Positions 33,916-43,730 are shown, counted from the first letter of the stretch. The stretch: 64,000 nt of DNA from Croceimicrobium sp963974215 (GCA_963974215.1 CAXBBL010000004.1:186001-250000), one strand, 5' to 3'. Numbers and translations: made by a program. Notes: generated by a model from the sequence alone, not told the origin.

Positions 33916-36900
33916 ATCAGAAGATTTCTAAAAATACTAAGATGGCTTTTCCTTGGCTTACTAGGGCTGATGCTACTGCTTTGGCTGTTGTTTTTAGTGC
34001 CTGGTGTTCAGTCGTTTGCAGCTAAGAAAGGTATAGAATACTTTAATAAAACTTTCGCATTAAATGCTAGTTTGGGTACGATCAAATACACTTTTCCCAA
34101 TCAAATAGAGCTTAAAAAACTACTTCTTCCGGATCAGCGTGGAGACACCTTATTTTATATAGGCTCTTTGGAAGGCGCTATTTTAGGTTATAGCCAGGTC
34201 TCAAGCAAATTGGCTATCTCGGCCTTAGAAGGCGATAGTCTCTTTTTTCATATGCTTACGCACCCTGGGCAAGATTCAACCAACTTGGCTTTGTTTTTAG
34301 CGCAAATCATCAATCCTAATGCTCCCAAAAAAGATAAGGCGTTTACCTTAGCGATTAAAGACCTGAAGTTGGCAAACAGTCGCTTCTACTTAGAGAATCG
34401 CAATGATACCGCGAATTCGGTGCGCTTTTTTTGGGATGAAGTAGCAGGAGAGGTAGAAAACTTTCTACTTAGTGGTCCAGATGTGGCCGGGCATATTAAA
34501 CAGCTTAGCTTTAATGACCCTGCGGGATTTAAATTAAAAGATTTACGCTCCGAATTCTTTTATGGTTCAAAAGGTTTGAAAGCAGAGAAACTCAACTTAA
34601 TTACCAGCCGAAGTCACTTGGCGGGTGATCTTCTATTTTCCTATAATTCTTCCGCCGCTTATCTCACTTTCGTAGATTCGGTACAACTTGAAAGTGAAGT
34701 TTTATTCTCCAGCATAAGTACTCAAGATATCCAGTATTTCGCGGAGGCTTATCCTGATTTTCCGGATGCCAAACTTTCGGGAAAGGCCAGTGGAACGATA
34801 AATAATTTTCAACTAAGCAATATTGTTTTAGAAACGGCCCAGTCTACCAGTTTTCAAGGCGATTTGCACTTACGAGAAACTACTCGTCCTGATAATATTT
34901 TCTTGCAAACTGATGATTTCCAGCTACAAAGCTCTTCAGAAGATGTGAAAAGAATAATGGGAATTTTTGCAGATAGCTTAAATCCACTGATTGATAAAGT
35001 AGGCGATTTTACTTGGTCGGGGAAATTTACAGGTGGAATTTACTCTTTCAATACAGATAGTAAATTAAAAGGAGATTTAATTGATGCCAATTTAGATTTT
35101 GAAGCTAAAGATTTTAATTTGGTAGACAAGGCTCAGTATAAGGGTGAAATAGTGGCTTCAAAAATAGACTTAGCACTAATTAGTGGTGTGGAAGATTTAG
35201 GCCTTGCGGCGGTCGATTTGAAAGTTGCGGGAAGAGGTTTCGACCCCCTTAAAATGAAAACTAAAGTGCAAGGGGATATAAATCGTCTAGACTATAAACT
35301 CTACAGTTATAAAAACTTAAGTATCAATGGAATTTTTGATGCGGGATTATTTGATGGTGATTTTAAAGCTTCAGATCCTAATCTAAACCTCGATTTTTCG
35401 GGCCAAGCAAGTTTTGCCACCGATACCATCACCTTCGATTTTGTCGCCCAAATTGATTCGGCTAACCTCTTTGCCACGCATCTGGTTTCCGACTCAGGTG
35501 CCCAATATTCAGGTAATTTGGTCATAGACCTCAAAGCACTAGACTATGATCATTGGCAAGGCTTTATTTCCTTGAAAGATTCTGAGTATAAGAATTCTCG
35601 AAAAAACCATTATTTCCAAGATATCAATGTGATTTCCCTAGGAAAGGATTCTCTGCGCGAACTGCGCTTTAATAGTGATATTTTAGAAGGGGAGATAAAA
35701 GGTGACTTTTCGTTATTGGGCCTAGCGGTAACATTCGAGCAAAACCTTTACAAATTTTTCTGGCCTTTAAAGTATCAACCTGAACTTATCACTACCAAAG
35801 ATTTTAATTACCAATTAGAATTAAAAAGCACCAGTTTACTAACTCAGTTGCTTCTGCCACAATTCTTGATTGAGCCAGGCACGGAAATATCAGGCAATTA
35901 CCACAGAAAGGATAACCAATTAAATACTAAACTTTCCTCTCGAGGTATTCGCTATGAAAATCATATTTTTCGCGATATAGATCTCAATTTTACCAGCTCT
36001 ACTGCGGAGAATAACCTTTCACTCTTTCTAGAAAATTATACCAGTCCGAGTGGAATGGTATTAGATAGTATTGCAATGGTAAACAGCTATTTAGAAGATA
36101 GCATGAATTATCAATTAGATTTTATTCTGCGTGACAGTATCGATAGCTACTCGAACTTTAGTGGTCGAGCTTTAATTGATGACAGCGCCAATTACCGCAT
36201 TATTATTGATACTTCTTATTTTAATTTGGGCAAAGAGGCCTTCTACTTTTCCAGTGGTAGTGCGTTTCGTTTAGATTCAAATGGCTTTTCGATTGATTAT
36301 TTAAAACTTAAAGGTTTGAAGCAAAGTATCACTGCTTCTGGTTTTATTAATAAAAATCCAAATCAGATTTTACGTCTCAATGCGGAAGAGTTGGATCTTA
36401 AGATTCTCAATTACCTATTTCCGAATGATAAGGCCCGCTTTAAAGGGAAGTTACAGACGGAAATTGTAGTAACTGAATTATTAGATAGCCCGAAATTCTT
36501 AGCTGAGCTAAAGATTGATAGTTTAAATTTAAATGGTGTAAGACTCGGAAACTTAAGTGCGACGAGTGACTTCGATTATGCTCTCAAGAAGATTTATCTC
36601 GATGGTGTTCTAAGTTTGGGCAATTTAGAGTCTTTACTCTTAAACGGTTATTATAATACTGATTCTTCAGGTTTTATTGATTTAAGTTTAGATTTCAACC
36701 GTTTTCAAATTGCTGCTTTAGAGCCATTTGCAAGCCCCATTGCCGAAAACCTACGAGGACTGTTAAATGGTTCAATTAGCGTTAAAGGACCTATTTTAAA
36801 TCCTGAAATAGATGGCAGCTTGCGCTTGCCCAAGGCGGCCATGACGATTTCTTTTTTACAAACCGATTACAATTTAATTGGGGAGCCAGAAATTACTATA

Positions 36901-38331
36901 AATAATAAGGAGATTTCTTTCCCTGAACTCAAATTACGCGATACACGTTTTGGTACGGCAGGAATTCTTTCGGGAGAAGTTAGACATAATAACTTTAAAG
37001 ATTTCTTTATCGATTTAAAAATAGATGCCCAAGAATTGTTGGTTCTGAATACTAAATCAGAAGCCGAGGATGCGTATTACGGCACCGCTTATGCCAGTGG
37101 TGTAATTCTGGTAAATGGGCCGCCTAATAAGGTGAAAGTAAAAGCAGTAGTGGAAAGTGCTCGCAATACTAGCTTTAATATTCCTATCGGTGGAGCGACA
37201 GAAATTAAGCAAAGTGGCTTTGTTACTTTCATTAGCCCCGATGTAGACCCTGATTCACTGCGGATTTTAAGCAATGACTTTAATATGGATGAAGGGGTAA
37301 GTTTAGATTTTGATATCAATGTAAATCCCAAGGCCAAAGTAAGTATTATTCTCAATGAGAGCACGGGTAACCAACTGAATGCAAGAGGAGACGGCCTAAT
37401 TAAGATGAAGCTCGAGCCTAGCCGTGATTTGGAATTGTATGGCACTTACACTGTTTCAAAGGGAGAGTACCGTTTTAATATTGAAGGCCTATTTGCTAAA
37501 AACTTTGAGGTAGAAAGAGGTGGTACAGTTACTTGGAATGGCGATCCTTATGAAGCTCGTTTGGATCTCGTAGCCAAGTTTAGCACTAAGGCCAATCCTG
37601 GATTATTAACAGGTGAGTCAAGTGCTGTATCTACACCAGTGGAAGTATATTTATATATAAGCGGACAGCTTACCAATCCTAATATTTTATTTGAAATTAA
37701 GGCACCAAGAGCAAGCTCAACCACCCAAGCGATTCTTGCCAATCGCCTAAATACAGACCAAGCAATTAATCAGCAGGTATTTAGTTTATTGGCATTCAAC
37801 AGCTTTACTCCCCCTTCTGAAATGTTTGCAGCTACGGGTAATGGTATTAATCAGTGGGATATTATTGCCAATCAGGCAGCGGCTTTTGTAAATCGATTTA
37901 CCGGCGATTATGAGTTTAGCTTTAATTATCAACCTGCTTCTACTGTTGCTGCCGCGGATGGCGGATTGAGTAATGAAGAGTTTGAGGTGGGCCTTTCTAA
38001 GAATTTCTTGAATGAACGACTTACCATAAACAGTTCGGTGGAAGTTCCTTTGAATGAAAACAATAGTAACATTGCCGGTGACTTCGAGGTTCTTTATAGC
38101 CTTACGGCAGATGGGCGCATCAGAGCGAAAGCTTTTAACCGCTCAGTTGATAATGGTTTTAATTTGAATGTGGGTCAACAACAACTCTACCAACAAGGTG
38201 TGGGAATGTCTTTTAGAACCGATTTTAATAATTACCGTCAGATTTGGCAATTGGTTTTAGCAAAAGGACGCAAAGAGGAAGAGCTAAAACTTGAAACTAC
38301 TCCTCCTGCGGAACAGTCAACAGGCGAGTAA
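33916..38331 (+). CDS. tamB: TamB-like translocation/assembly module protein, start probably at a non-ATG codon
   Basis: Very large AsmA/TamB-type protein (1453 residues from the ATG at 33970) with a long beta-rich body that forms the hydrophobic groove spanning the periplasm. The C-terminal DUF490/TamB domain is about 1020-1430 (GTYTVSKGEYRFNIEGLFAKNFEVERGGTVTWNGDPYEA). It helps lipid movement or outer-membrane protein assembly. The ATG at 33970 leaves only half a membrane anchor. In-frame codons upstream encode IRRFLKILRWLFLGLLGL, the expected positively charged anchor, back to an in-frame TAA at 33901, without ATG, GTG or TTG. I mark the start at the ATC at 33916 as the best guess. The 3' end overlaps rnz by 35 bases. 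Confidence 0.8.
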   Translation: MRRFLKILRWLFLGLLGLMLLLWLLFLVPGVQSFAAKKGIEYFNKTFALNASLGTIKYTFPNQIELKKLLLPDQRGDTLFYIGSLEGAILGYSQVSSKLAISALEGDSLFFHMLTHPGQDSTNLALFLAQIINPNAPKKDKAFTLAIKDLKLANSRFYLENRNDTANSVRFFWDEVAGEVENFLLSGPDVAGHIKQLSFNDPAGFKLKDLRSEFFYGSKGLKAEKLNLITSRSHLAGDLLFSYNSSAAYLTFVDSVQLESEVLFSSISTQDIQYFAEAYPDFPDAKLSGKASGTINNFQLSNIVLETAQSTSFQGDLHLRETTRPDNIFLQTDDFQLQSSSEDVKRIMGIFADSLNPLIDKVGDFTWSGKFTGGIYSFNTDSKLKGDLIDANLDFEAKDFNLVDKAQYKGEIVASKIDLALISGVEDLGLAAVDLKVAGRGFDPLKMKTKVQGDINRLDYKLYSYKNLSINGIFDAGLFDGDFKASDPNLNLDFSGQASFATDTITFDFVAQIDSANLFATHLVSDSGAQYSGNLVIDLKALDYDHWQGFISLKDSEYKNSRKNHYFQDINVISLGKDSLRELRFNSDILEGEIKGDFSLLGLAVTFEQNLYKFFWPLKYQPELITTKDFNYQLELKSTSLLTQLLLPQFLIEPGTEISGNYHRKDNQLNTKLSSRGIRYENHIFRDIDLNFTSSTAENNLSLFLENYTSPSGMVLDSIAMVNSYLEDSMNYQLDFILRDSIDSYSNFSGRALIDDSANYRIIIDTSYFNLGKEAFYFSSGSAFRLDSNGFSIDYLKLKGLKQSITASGFINKNPNQILRLNAEELDLKILNYLFPNDKARFKGKLQTEIVVTELLDSPKFLAELKIDSLNLNGVRLGNLSATSDFDYALKKIYLDGVLSLGNLESLLLNGYYNTDSSGFIDLSLDFNRFQIAALEPFASPIAENLRGLLNGSISVKGPILNPEIDGSLRLPKAAMTISFLQTDYNLIGEPEITINNKEISFPELKLRDTRFGTAGILSGEVRHNNFKDFFIDLKIDAQELLVLNTKSEAEDAYYGTAYASGVILVNGPPNKVKVKAVVESARNTSFNIPIGGATEIKQSGFVTFISPDVDPDSLRILSNDFNMDEGVSLDFDINVNPKAKVSIILNESTGNQLNARGDGLIKMKLEPSRDLELYGTYTVSKGEYRFNIEGLFAKNFEVERGGTVTWNGDPYEARLDLVAKFSTKANPGLLTGESSAVSTPVEVYLYISGQLTNPNILFEIKAPRASSTTQAILANRLNTDQAINQQVFSLLAFNSFTPPSEMFAATGNGINQWDIIANQAAAFVNRFTGDYEFSFNYQPASTVAAADGGLSNEEFEVGLSKNFLNERLTINSSVEVPLNENNSNIAGDFEVLYSLTADGRIRAKAFNRSVDNGFNLNVGQQQLYQQGVGMSFRTDFNNYRQIWQLVLAKGRKEEELKLETTPPAEQSTGE

Positions 38332-39268
38332 ATTGTAAAACTCGGTTTTTACGTTTCATGCTGTAAACACAGCCTTCTTTAGCGATGAAAGTATCTTTAA
38401 ACTCTTCCTGTGCTTCGTTTAAGAGCTGATTAAAGTTTTTATACCGCACCGAAAAATGACCGATTAAAAGGTTTTTAGCAGCCGTTATTTTGGCAATATG
38501 AGCTGCATCTTTAGCAGTACTGTGCTTTGTTTGAGTTGCACGACTGCGGAAATCTTCGGTAAAGGTAGCCTCGTGATACAGTAAGTCGAGATCTTTAAAA
38601 TAGCGATGCAAATGCTTGATTAACTGGGTATCACTGCAAAAGGCGTACGAAAAAGGGGGCTGCGGAGGAAGCGTTAATTTGTCATTTGCCAGCACTTCAC
38701 CATTCGCTCCTTTTAAATCTTGGCCTTGTTTTAAAGCGCGTAATTCGGGAATACTTAAGCCTAAACCTTCGATTTCTGATTTTATAATTTTACGCGGACC
38801 GCGTTTTTCTTGGAAATAAAAGCCGGTGCATTCTATGCCGTGACTAAGCGGAAAACTATAAACCTCAATCTTTTCACTTTCAAAGATTAAGGCTTTTTTA
38901 TGGGAATCAGTAGGGTGGAAGTGAAGTGGATAATTTAGTTCGGAATTGGATAGGGCTAAAATCTGCTTAATCCCTTCTTCCAAAGCGGCTGGACCATAAA
39001 TATGGACCGCTTTTCTTCTTTCTAATAAACTTAAACTGCTCAGCAGAGGTACTAAGCCATAAAAATGATCGCCGTGTAAATGGCTGATTAAAATGTGCTC
39101 AATGCGTGATAAGCCGATATTGTGCTGTCGCAGCTTTACCTGTGTTCCTTCGCCACAATCTATCAAAAAGTAATGATCTGCCATACTGAGGAACTGCGCC
39201 GTTGGGCTGCGGTTTGCCAATGGTATAGCCGAGCTTGCCCCCAAAATATTGAGGCTAAAATATTCCAT
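38297..39268 (-). CDS. rnz: Ribonuclease Z
   Basis: Zinc endonuclease that trims tRNA 3' trailers. The 323-residue protein has the metallo-beta-lactamase motif HLHGDH at 63-68 (SHLHGDHFYG), the FLIDCGEGTQ strand before it, FCSDTQ, and the late HSTAKDAAHIA with its metal ligand and the GHFSVRY block. These match the short RNase Z form. It follows pyrB with a one-base overlap, so it lies at the end of a pyrR-pyrB-rnz unit. It is convergent with tamB. Confidence 0.93.
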   Translation of the reverse strand: MEYFSLNILGASSAIPLANRSPTAQFLSMADHYFLIDCGEGTQVKLRQHNIGLSRIEHILISHLHGDHFYGLVPLLSSLSLLERRKAVHIYGPAALEEGIKQILALSNSELNYPLHFHPTDSHKKALIFESEKIEVYSFPLSHGIECTGFYFQEKRGPRKIIKSEIEGLGLSIPELRALKQGQDLKGANGEVLANDKLTLPPQPPFSYAFCSDTQLIKHLHRYFKDLDLLYHEATFTEDFRSRATQTKHSTAKDAAHIAKITAAKNLLIGHFSVRYKNFNQLLNEAQEEFKDTFIAKEGCVYSMKRKNRVLQFTRLLTVPQEE

Positions 39269-40209
39269 TATTTAGAAAAGTTTATCTCCTTTTTAGCAGC
39301 CAATAAATAAAGTACTGCCATACGAATAGCTACACCATTTTCTACTTGGTCCAGGATGATACTTTGATTGCTGTCCGCTACATCGGTACTAATCTCAACG
39401 CCACGGTTTATTGGACCGGGGTGCATTATTACTATTTTCTTAGAAAGGCCTTCCAGCATTTTTTTATCGATACCAAACATTTGGCTATACTCGCGAATAC
39501 TAGGAAAGAATTTCAAATTCTGACGCTCGTGTTGCACTCTTAACATATTGGCCACATCGCACCATTCAAGCGTTTCTAGCAAGTTTGTGCTCTTCGTTAT
39601 GCCTAAACTTTCTATATGTTTAGGTAAAAGCGTGGCCGGTCCGCATACTCGTACTTCGGCACCCATTTTCTGCAAACATAAAATATTGGACAAGGCTACC
39701 CGTGAGTGGAGAATATCGCCCACTATGGCGATTTTTTTACCATCAAGACTACCCAGCCTTTCTTTAATAGAATAGGCGTCTAACAAGGCTTGCGTAGGAT
39801 GTTCATGTGCACCATCGCCAGCATTAACAATGATGCTATCGACGTTTTGACTAAGAAAGTAGGCCGCTCCGGGTTTGGGATGGCGCATTACCACCATATC
39901 CACTTTCATAGCTAAGATATTATTAACCGTATCAATTAGGGTTTCACCTTTGGAAACCGAAGAACTGCTGGCAGAAAAGTTAACCACATCGGCTGATAAT
40001 CTTTTTTCGGCTAACTCAAAGGAAAGTCGGGTACGAGTGCTGTTTTCAAAAAACAAATTAGCTACCGTAAGGTCCCGCATAGAAGGAACCTTTTTAATGG
40101 GGCGGTTAATTACCTCTTTAAACTGACTGGCCGTTTCAAAAATTAATTCGATATCCGATTTTATAAGGTATTTAATACCCAATAAGTGCTTAGTGCTTAA
40201 CTCACTCAT
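39268..40209 (-). CDS. pyrB: Aspartate carbamoyltransferase, catalytic chain
   Basis: Second step of UMP synthesis: carbamoyl phosphate plus aspartate gives N-carbamoylaspartate. The 313-residue protein has the carbamoyl-phosphate loop FFENSTRTRLSFE (about 53-65), AGDGAHEHPTQALLDAYSI and the C-terminal HPGPINRGVEIS. No regulatory chain (pyrI) is nearby, so it is the unregulated class coupled here to PyrR. It overlaps pyrR by eight bases and rnz by one. Confidence 0.95.
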   Translation of the reverse strand: MSELSTKHLLGIKYLIKSDIELIFETASQFKEVINRPIKKVPSMRDLTVANLFFENSTRTRLSFELAEKRLSADVVNFSASSSSVSKGETLIDTVNNILAMKVDMVVMRHPKPGAAYFLSQNVDSIIVNAGDGAHEHPTQALLDAYSIKERLGSLDGKKIAIVGDILHSRVALSNILCLQKMGAEVRVCGPATLLPKHIESLGITKSTNLLETLEWCDVANMLRVQHERQNLKFFPSIREYSQMFGIDKKMLEGLSKKIVIMHPGPINRGVEISTDVADSNQSIILDQVENGVAIRMAVLYLLAAKKEINFSK

Positions 40210-40756
40210 TATCTCCAGTTTCTAAATATACAGCGTCTTCAAGGGCCCCTAAATGTTGCCATTCTACTAATACTTTATCGCCAATAAGGCTATCTACATG
40301 TTGTCCAGAATAATCGGGCTGAATGGGTAGTTCACGACTAAACCTGCGATCAATTAAAACTAATAACTCAACTTCTGCAGGACGGCCAAAGGATTGCACT
40401 GCATCCATGGCAGAGCGTACACTGCGCCCAGTGAAAAGTACATCGTCAATGAAAACAACTTTTTTACCTTCCAGTAAAACATCGATTTTAGTTTTGCCGG
40501 GTTGCAGTGGTGTGTCCCTTCTTCTAAAGTCATCTCTAAAAAAGGTGATATCCAAGGTGCCACTGGCAATTGTACCCGACTCTTTATTGTTTAAGATTTC
40601 CAATAATTTGGTCAATACAGCGCTGCCTCTTGGCTGAAGTCCAATAAGAACAGTATCTTTAAAATCACCGTGATTTTCAATGAGCTGCTGAGCTAAACGA
40701 CGCAGGGTAATATCTACCTTGCGTGGACTAAGGAGTAGTTTTTTATTCAAGGCCAT
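40202..40756 (-). CDS. pyrR: PyrR, uracil phosphoribosyltransferase / pyr regulator family
   Basis: Member of the type I phosphoribosyltransferase fold, 184 residues, with the PRPP loop VVFIDDVLFTGRSVRSA (100-116), the FFRDDFRRRD stretch (72-81) and LIGLQPRGS near 38. PyrR of Bacillus binds pyr mRNA to control attenuation and also makes UMP from uracil. Here the promoter box sits only eight bases ahead of the ATG, leaving no room for an attenuator before pyrR, so any RNA control would have to act elsewhere. pyrB follows with an eight-base overlap. Confidence 0.93.
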   Translation of the reverse strand: MALNKKLLLSPRKVDITLRRLAQQLIENHGDFKDTVLIGLQPRGSAVLTKLLEILNNKESGTIASGTLDITFFRDDFRRRDTPLQPGKTKIDVLLEGKKVVFIDDVLFTGRSVRSAMDAVQSFGRPAEVELLVLIDRRFSRELPIQPDYSGQHVDSLIGDKVLVEWQHLGALEDAVYLETGDNE

Positions 40757-40764
40757 CTATTGGT

Positions 40765-40772
40765 CAAAATTA
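40765..40772 (-). promoter_or_regulatory. Promoter -7 box for pyrR-pyrB-rnz
   Basis: TAATTTTG on the minus strand, exact TAnnTTTG match, eight bases before the pyrR ATG and just after the end of mpl. Confidence 0.55.
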
Positions 40773-40780
40773 GCATTTTT

Positions 40781-42133
40781 TTATCCCTTAATTAGTTCTT
40801 CCTGCCAGTTAATAGCATCGAAGTTACCAGAGCTCATTAGTAATAATACATCTGCGGAAGCACTTACTTTTTTAACCGTATTAATCAATATTTCACGATC
40901 GGTTATTACCTTAATATTGGGGTTTGCAAAAGCCTCTTTGACCGCATTGGCATCTAGTGCTGGCAGTTTCTTATGCTCTAATACTTTGGGGTTGAAATAA
41001 ACAATAGCAGTGTCGGCCTTATCTAAGCTTGACTTGTATTGGCTAAGAAAGTTGATGCTAAGGCTGCTGAAGGTATGGAGCTCAAAAACGGCTATCAATT
41101 TATGGTCAGCATAGGTTTCTTTGGTGCCAGAAACGCTTGCCTTTACTTTTGAAGGGGCGTGGGCAAAATCGCGGTACACATCATAATCGACCGCAATATT
41201 CATTTTCTCCAAGCGCTTTGAGGCGCCTTCAAATTCTTCAATAGCCTCGTAGAATTCCTCATCAGTAAGACCCATTTGATTGCAAATCCAACGAGCACCT
41301 TCGAGGTTACTCATATTATGTGCACCGAATACTTTCAATTCTAAATCACCTTCAAAAGTGTCGAGAATAAAGTGTTGATCTTCTACACGATAGGCAGGCA
41401 GACTATAAGGAAATTTCTTTACCTCATTCTTGGTGCGATTAATAACATCTAAAACCTCTTGATCATCTTCATTATAAATAATCACCCCACCAGGTTCTAT
41501 GCAATCTAATAATTGATCGAACTGTTTTTTATAATCTTCATAGTCAGGAAAAACATTTACATGATCCCAGGCAATTCCCGATAAGAGCGCAATATTTGGT
41601 CTATAGTGAATAAACTTAGGGCGAGCATCAAGAGGCGAGGAGAGGTATTCATCACCTTCTAAAAGAATAAACTCGTTATGATCGGTGAGTCGTACCATGG
41701 TTTCAAAGCCATCTAATTGCGCGCCTACCATATAATCGCAATCGCGTTTGTGGTAGTGTAAGCTATGCAAGATCATTGCAGTTATACTGGTTTTACCATG
41801 ACTACCAGCTATCACCACACGGGTTTTGTCTTTGCTATTTTCGTAGAGATACTCGGGGTATGAAAGCACCTTTAGACCTAGTTCTTGAGCGCGTTTCAGT
41901 TCAACATTATCGGGACGAGCGTGCATGCCTAAGATAACTAGCTCTATGCTTTCAGAAATATTAGCTGCATTCCAACCCATGCTCCTTGGTAAAAGGCCAT
42001 ACTTAGCTAATCGACTTTTCGAAGGTTCAAAAATTTCGTCGTCACTACCACTTACTGCATGTCCTTGTTGGTGAAGGGCGATGGCCAAATTGTGCATCGC
42101 GCTGCCGCCGATGGCAATAAGATGTATTTTCAT
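40781..42133 (-). CDS. mpl: Mpl, UDP-MurNAc:L-Ala-gamma-D-Glu-meso-DAP ligase
   Basis: Mur-ligase family enzyme that recycles the murein tripeptide by linking it to UDP-MurNAc. The 450-residue protein starts MKIHLIAIGGSAMHNLAIALHQQGHAVSGSDDEIF, the Mpl/MurC Rossmann start. It has the P-loop GSHGKTS (110-116), EGDEYLSSPLDARPKF (the Mpl-type EGDEYD-like stretch) and VYRDFAHAPSKVKAS. The last two separate it from MurC. It implies meso-DAP peptidoglycan. The start is the ATG, not the seven-residue extension, since a promoter box lies 18 bases upstream. Confidence 0.93.
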   Translation of the reverse strand: MKIHLIAIGGSAMHNLAIALHQQGHAVSGSDDEIFEPSKSRLAKYGLLPRSMGWNAANISESIELVILGMHARPDNVELKRAQELGLKVLSYPEYLYENSKDKTRVVIAGSHGKTSITAMILHSLHYHKRDCDYMVGAQLDGFETMVRLTDHNEFILLEGDEYLSSPLDARPKFIHYRPNIALLSGIAWDHVNVFPDYEDYKKQFDQLLDCIEPGGVIIYNEDDQEVLDVINRTKNEVKKFPYSLPAYRVEDQHFILDTFEGDLELKVFGAHNMSNLEGARWICNQMGLTDEEFYEAIEEFEGASKRLEKMNIAVDYDVYRDFAHAPSKVKASVSGTKETYADHKLIAVFELHTFSSLSINFLSQYKSSLDKADTAIVYFNPKVLEHKKLPALDANAVKEAFANPNIKVITDREILINTVKKVSASADVLLLMSSGNFDAINWQEELIKG

Positions 42134-42151
42134 GAATGGTATTTTGTAGCA

Positions 42152-42159
42152 CAAAGCTA
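42152..42159 (-). promoter_or_regulatory. Promoter -7 box for mpl
   Basis: TAGCTTTG on the minus strand, exact TAnnTTTG match, 18 bases before the mpl ATG and beyond the end of the preceding lipoprotein gene. Confidence 0.6.
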
Positions 42160-42173
42160 CGGCATACGAGGAA

Positions 42174-42932
42174 CTAGAGCAGAGAAATTTCGGTACAATC
42201 TTTCAAATTGTCCATAAATTTAGTAGCTACGTCAAAATCAACTGGCTCTGAATGAGTCTGAGGCTCGGTCATTAAATCCAAGGTATCGCTACCATTAAAG
42301 AGCTTTTCCAAATCGAATTTAAGTACAATTGTTTTTGAACCATCTGTCTCTATTTTCAAGTCTAGAGGATAACTGTTCATTCGGTATAAAACATCTGTAC
42401 CGGGGTGATAAGCATTAAGGATGTCGCTGCTAGTACCTAGGGAATCGACCAAGTTTGATCTACCTTCTAAGATCGCGAAGCGGTATTTAAGCATGGTCCA
42501 GTACATTTGATTAAAAGAAGATAAGGGATGATCTCTTTCAAAACTTTCGGGAACGGAATTGTTTTGGGCCGTATCTAGGCCAAAGCCTAGGGATAGCCCA
42601 GTAAATTCGTCTGGATCTAAATTAAGCTTGAATTGCCCAGTTACATTATCGCCTACATCAGCTAAGAGAATATCCTTAATTTCTAATGAAGTTCCATTTG
42701 ATCTTTGTAAAGTAATATTGGAAATGTATAGCTTGAATTTTTTCAAATTGAAATCGTAATTACCAATCTCAATGGTGTCACCTATAAAAACCCTTTGACT
42801 ATTATCACCAGCAGTCATCTCTGTTTTAAACCTTAAAACTCCTTGCACAGATTCTTCGGGCTTGTCTTTTTCGCAAGCGCTTGCTAAAAATAAGCTGAGA
42901 ATTAGAAGAGCAGAGATTTTTAAAGTTTTCAT
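42174..42932 (-). CDS. MbnP-like lipoprotein
   Basis: Predicted lipoprotein of 252 residues (lipobox FLASAC, Cys about 20). The mature part matches the MbnP-like domain: VLRFKTE early, YDFNLKKFKLYISNITLQ, then GLDTAQNN and DHPLSSFNQMYWTMLKYRFAILEG, the family's MYW-x-M...F..LEG signature. MbnP proteins are linked with copper handling and, in other genomes, with di-heme MbnH-type peroxidases; none is nearby here. A second, more diverged lipoprotein with the same early architecture lies 11 bases upstream. Confidence 0.8.
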   Translation of the reverse strand: MKTLKISALLILSLFLASACEKDKPEESVQGVLRFKTEMTAGDNSQRVFIGDTIEIGNYDFNLKKFKLYISNITLQRSNGTSLEIKDILLADVGDNVTGQFKLNLDPDEFTGLSLGFGLDTAQNNSVPESFERDHPLSSFNQMYWTMLKYRFAILEGRSNLVDSLGTSSDILNAYHPGTDVLYRMNSYPLDLKIETDGSKTIVLKFDLEKLFNGSDTLDLMTEPQTHSEPVDFDVATKFMDNLKDCTEISLL

Positions 42933-42943
42933 AGAATTAAAAT

Positions 42944-43690
42944 TTAAAAAATACCAATTTCAAGGCTATCTTTTAGTTGTTTTGCAAGCGTGAAATCCTG
43001 AACATCTGTCGGGTCGCTAATTATATCTTGGATTAAATTGAAATTTATACCGGATAAAACTGGCTTTAAATCGGATATTAATACAATAGTGATTTGCTGG
43101 TCATTATCAATACTAAAGCTCCTACGATCGGTATTCATAGTATCGGCTAAAAGATAAGAGCCAACAGTGTATTCAATCGGCAGAAATATCGAGTCAGTCG
43201 GCATCTTTGTGGGATCGAAAATTCTTCCTTGAACCTTAAAGAAGTCTAATCCGAATCCGTCTTTTCGTACCATTTTCGGGGCAATTCTTGATATTTCCGA
43301 GCGGTACTTCACACTGTTAAGTGAATCGCCTCCTAAAAATATATTGTAGTTGCCATAGTAACCTCCAGCAGGTAATAAGCCACTTAATTTCTCATTATCG
43401 CCTCGTGTAAAGTGAATGAAATTGGGAGCCGTGTCAATAACTTGTTTCAGGTTTTCATCATAAAAGTTTACATCAGTTATGAGAAGTGAAATTGAATCAA
43501 TCATGAATTGGATTCCTAGGTCATTAGTATAGATGGAATCATAGTCCAATCCTTCCTCCCCATAATAAGGCACAAAACTCCAAAAAAGATTGTCGGCTGG
43601 TGGCGGCGGGTTATCTACCAGTAAATCTTTTTCTTGGCAACTGCTGAGTAAAAAAAGGCCTAAGCAAATGGCTAAAAGTGATTGGCGCAT
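42944..43690 (-). CDS. Lipoprotein, probable diverged MbnP-like paralogue
   Basis: Predicted lipoprotein of 248 residues from the ATG (MRQSLLAICLGLFLLSSC, Cys18). It resembles the downstream gene in layout, with an FMIDSISLLITDVNFYDENLKQVID stretch like the ISN strand and a leading WSFVPYYGEEGL, but lacks the MYWTM/LEG signature, so assignment to MbnP-like is tentative. A longer frame starting at TTG is less likely. A promoter box lies 40 bases upstream, and the two lipoproteins are probably one unit. Confidence 0.65.
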   Translation of the reverse strand: MRQSLLAICLGLFLLSSCQEKDLLVDNPPPPADNLFWSFVPYYGEEGLDYDSIYTNDLGIQFMIDSISLLITDVNFYDENLKQVIDTAPNFIHFTRGDNEKLSGLLPAGGYYGNYNIFLGGDSLNSVKYRSEISRIAPKMVRKDGFGLDFFKVQGRIFDPTKMPTDSIFLPIEYTVGSYLLADTMNTDRRSFSIDNDQQITIVLISDLKPVLSGINFNLIQDIISDPTDVQDFTLAKQLKDSLEIGIF

Positions 43691-43730
43691 AGGTTTATTA
43701 ATTAGAGTCAATGTATAGTAATAAAACGAA

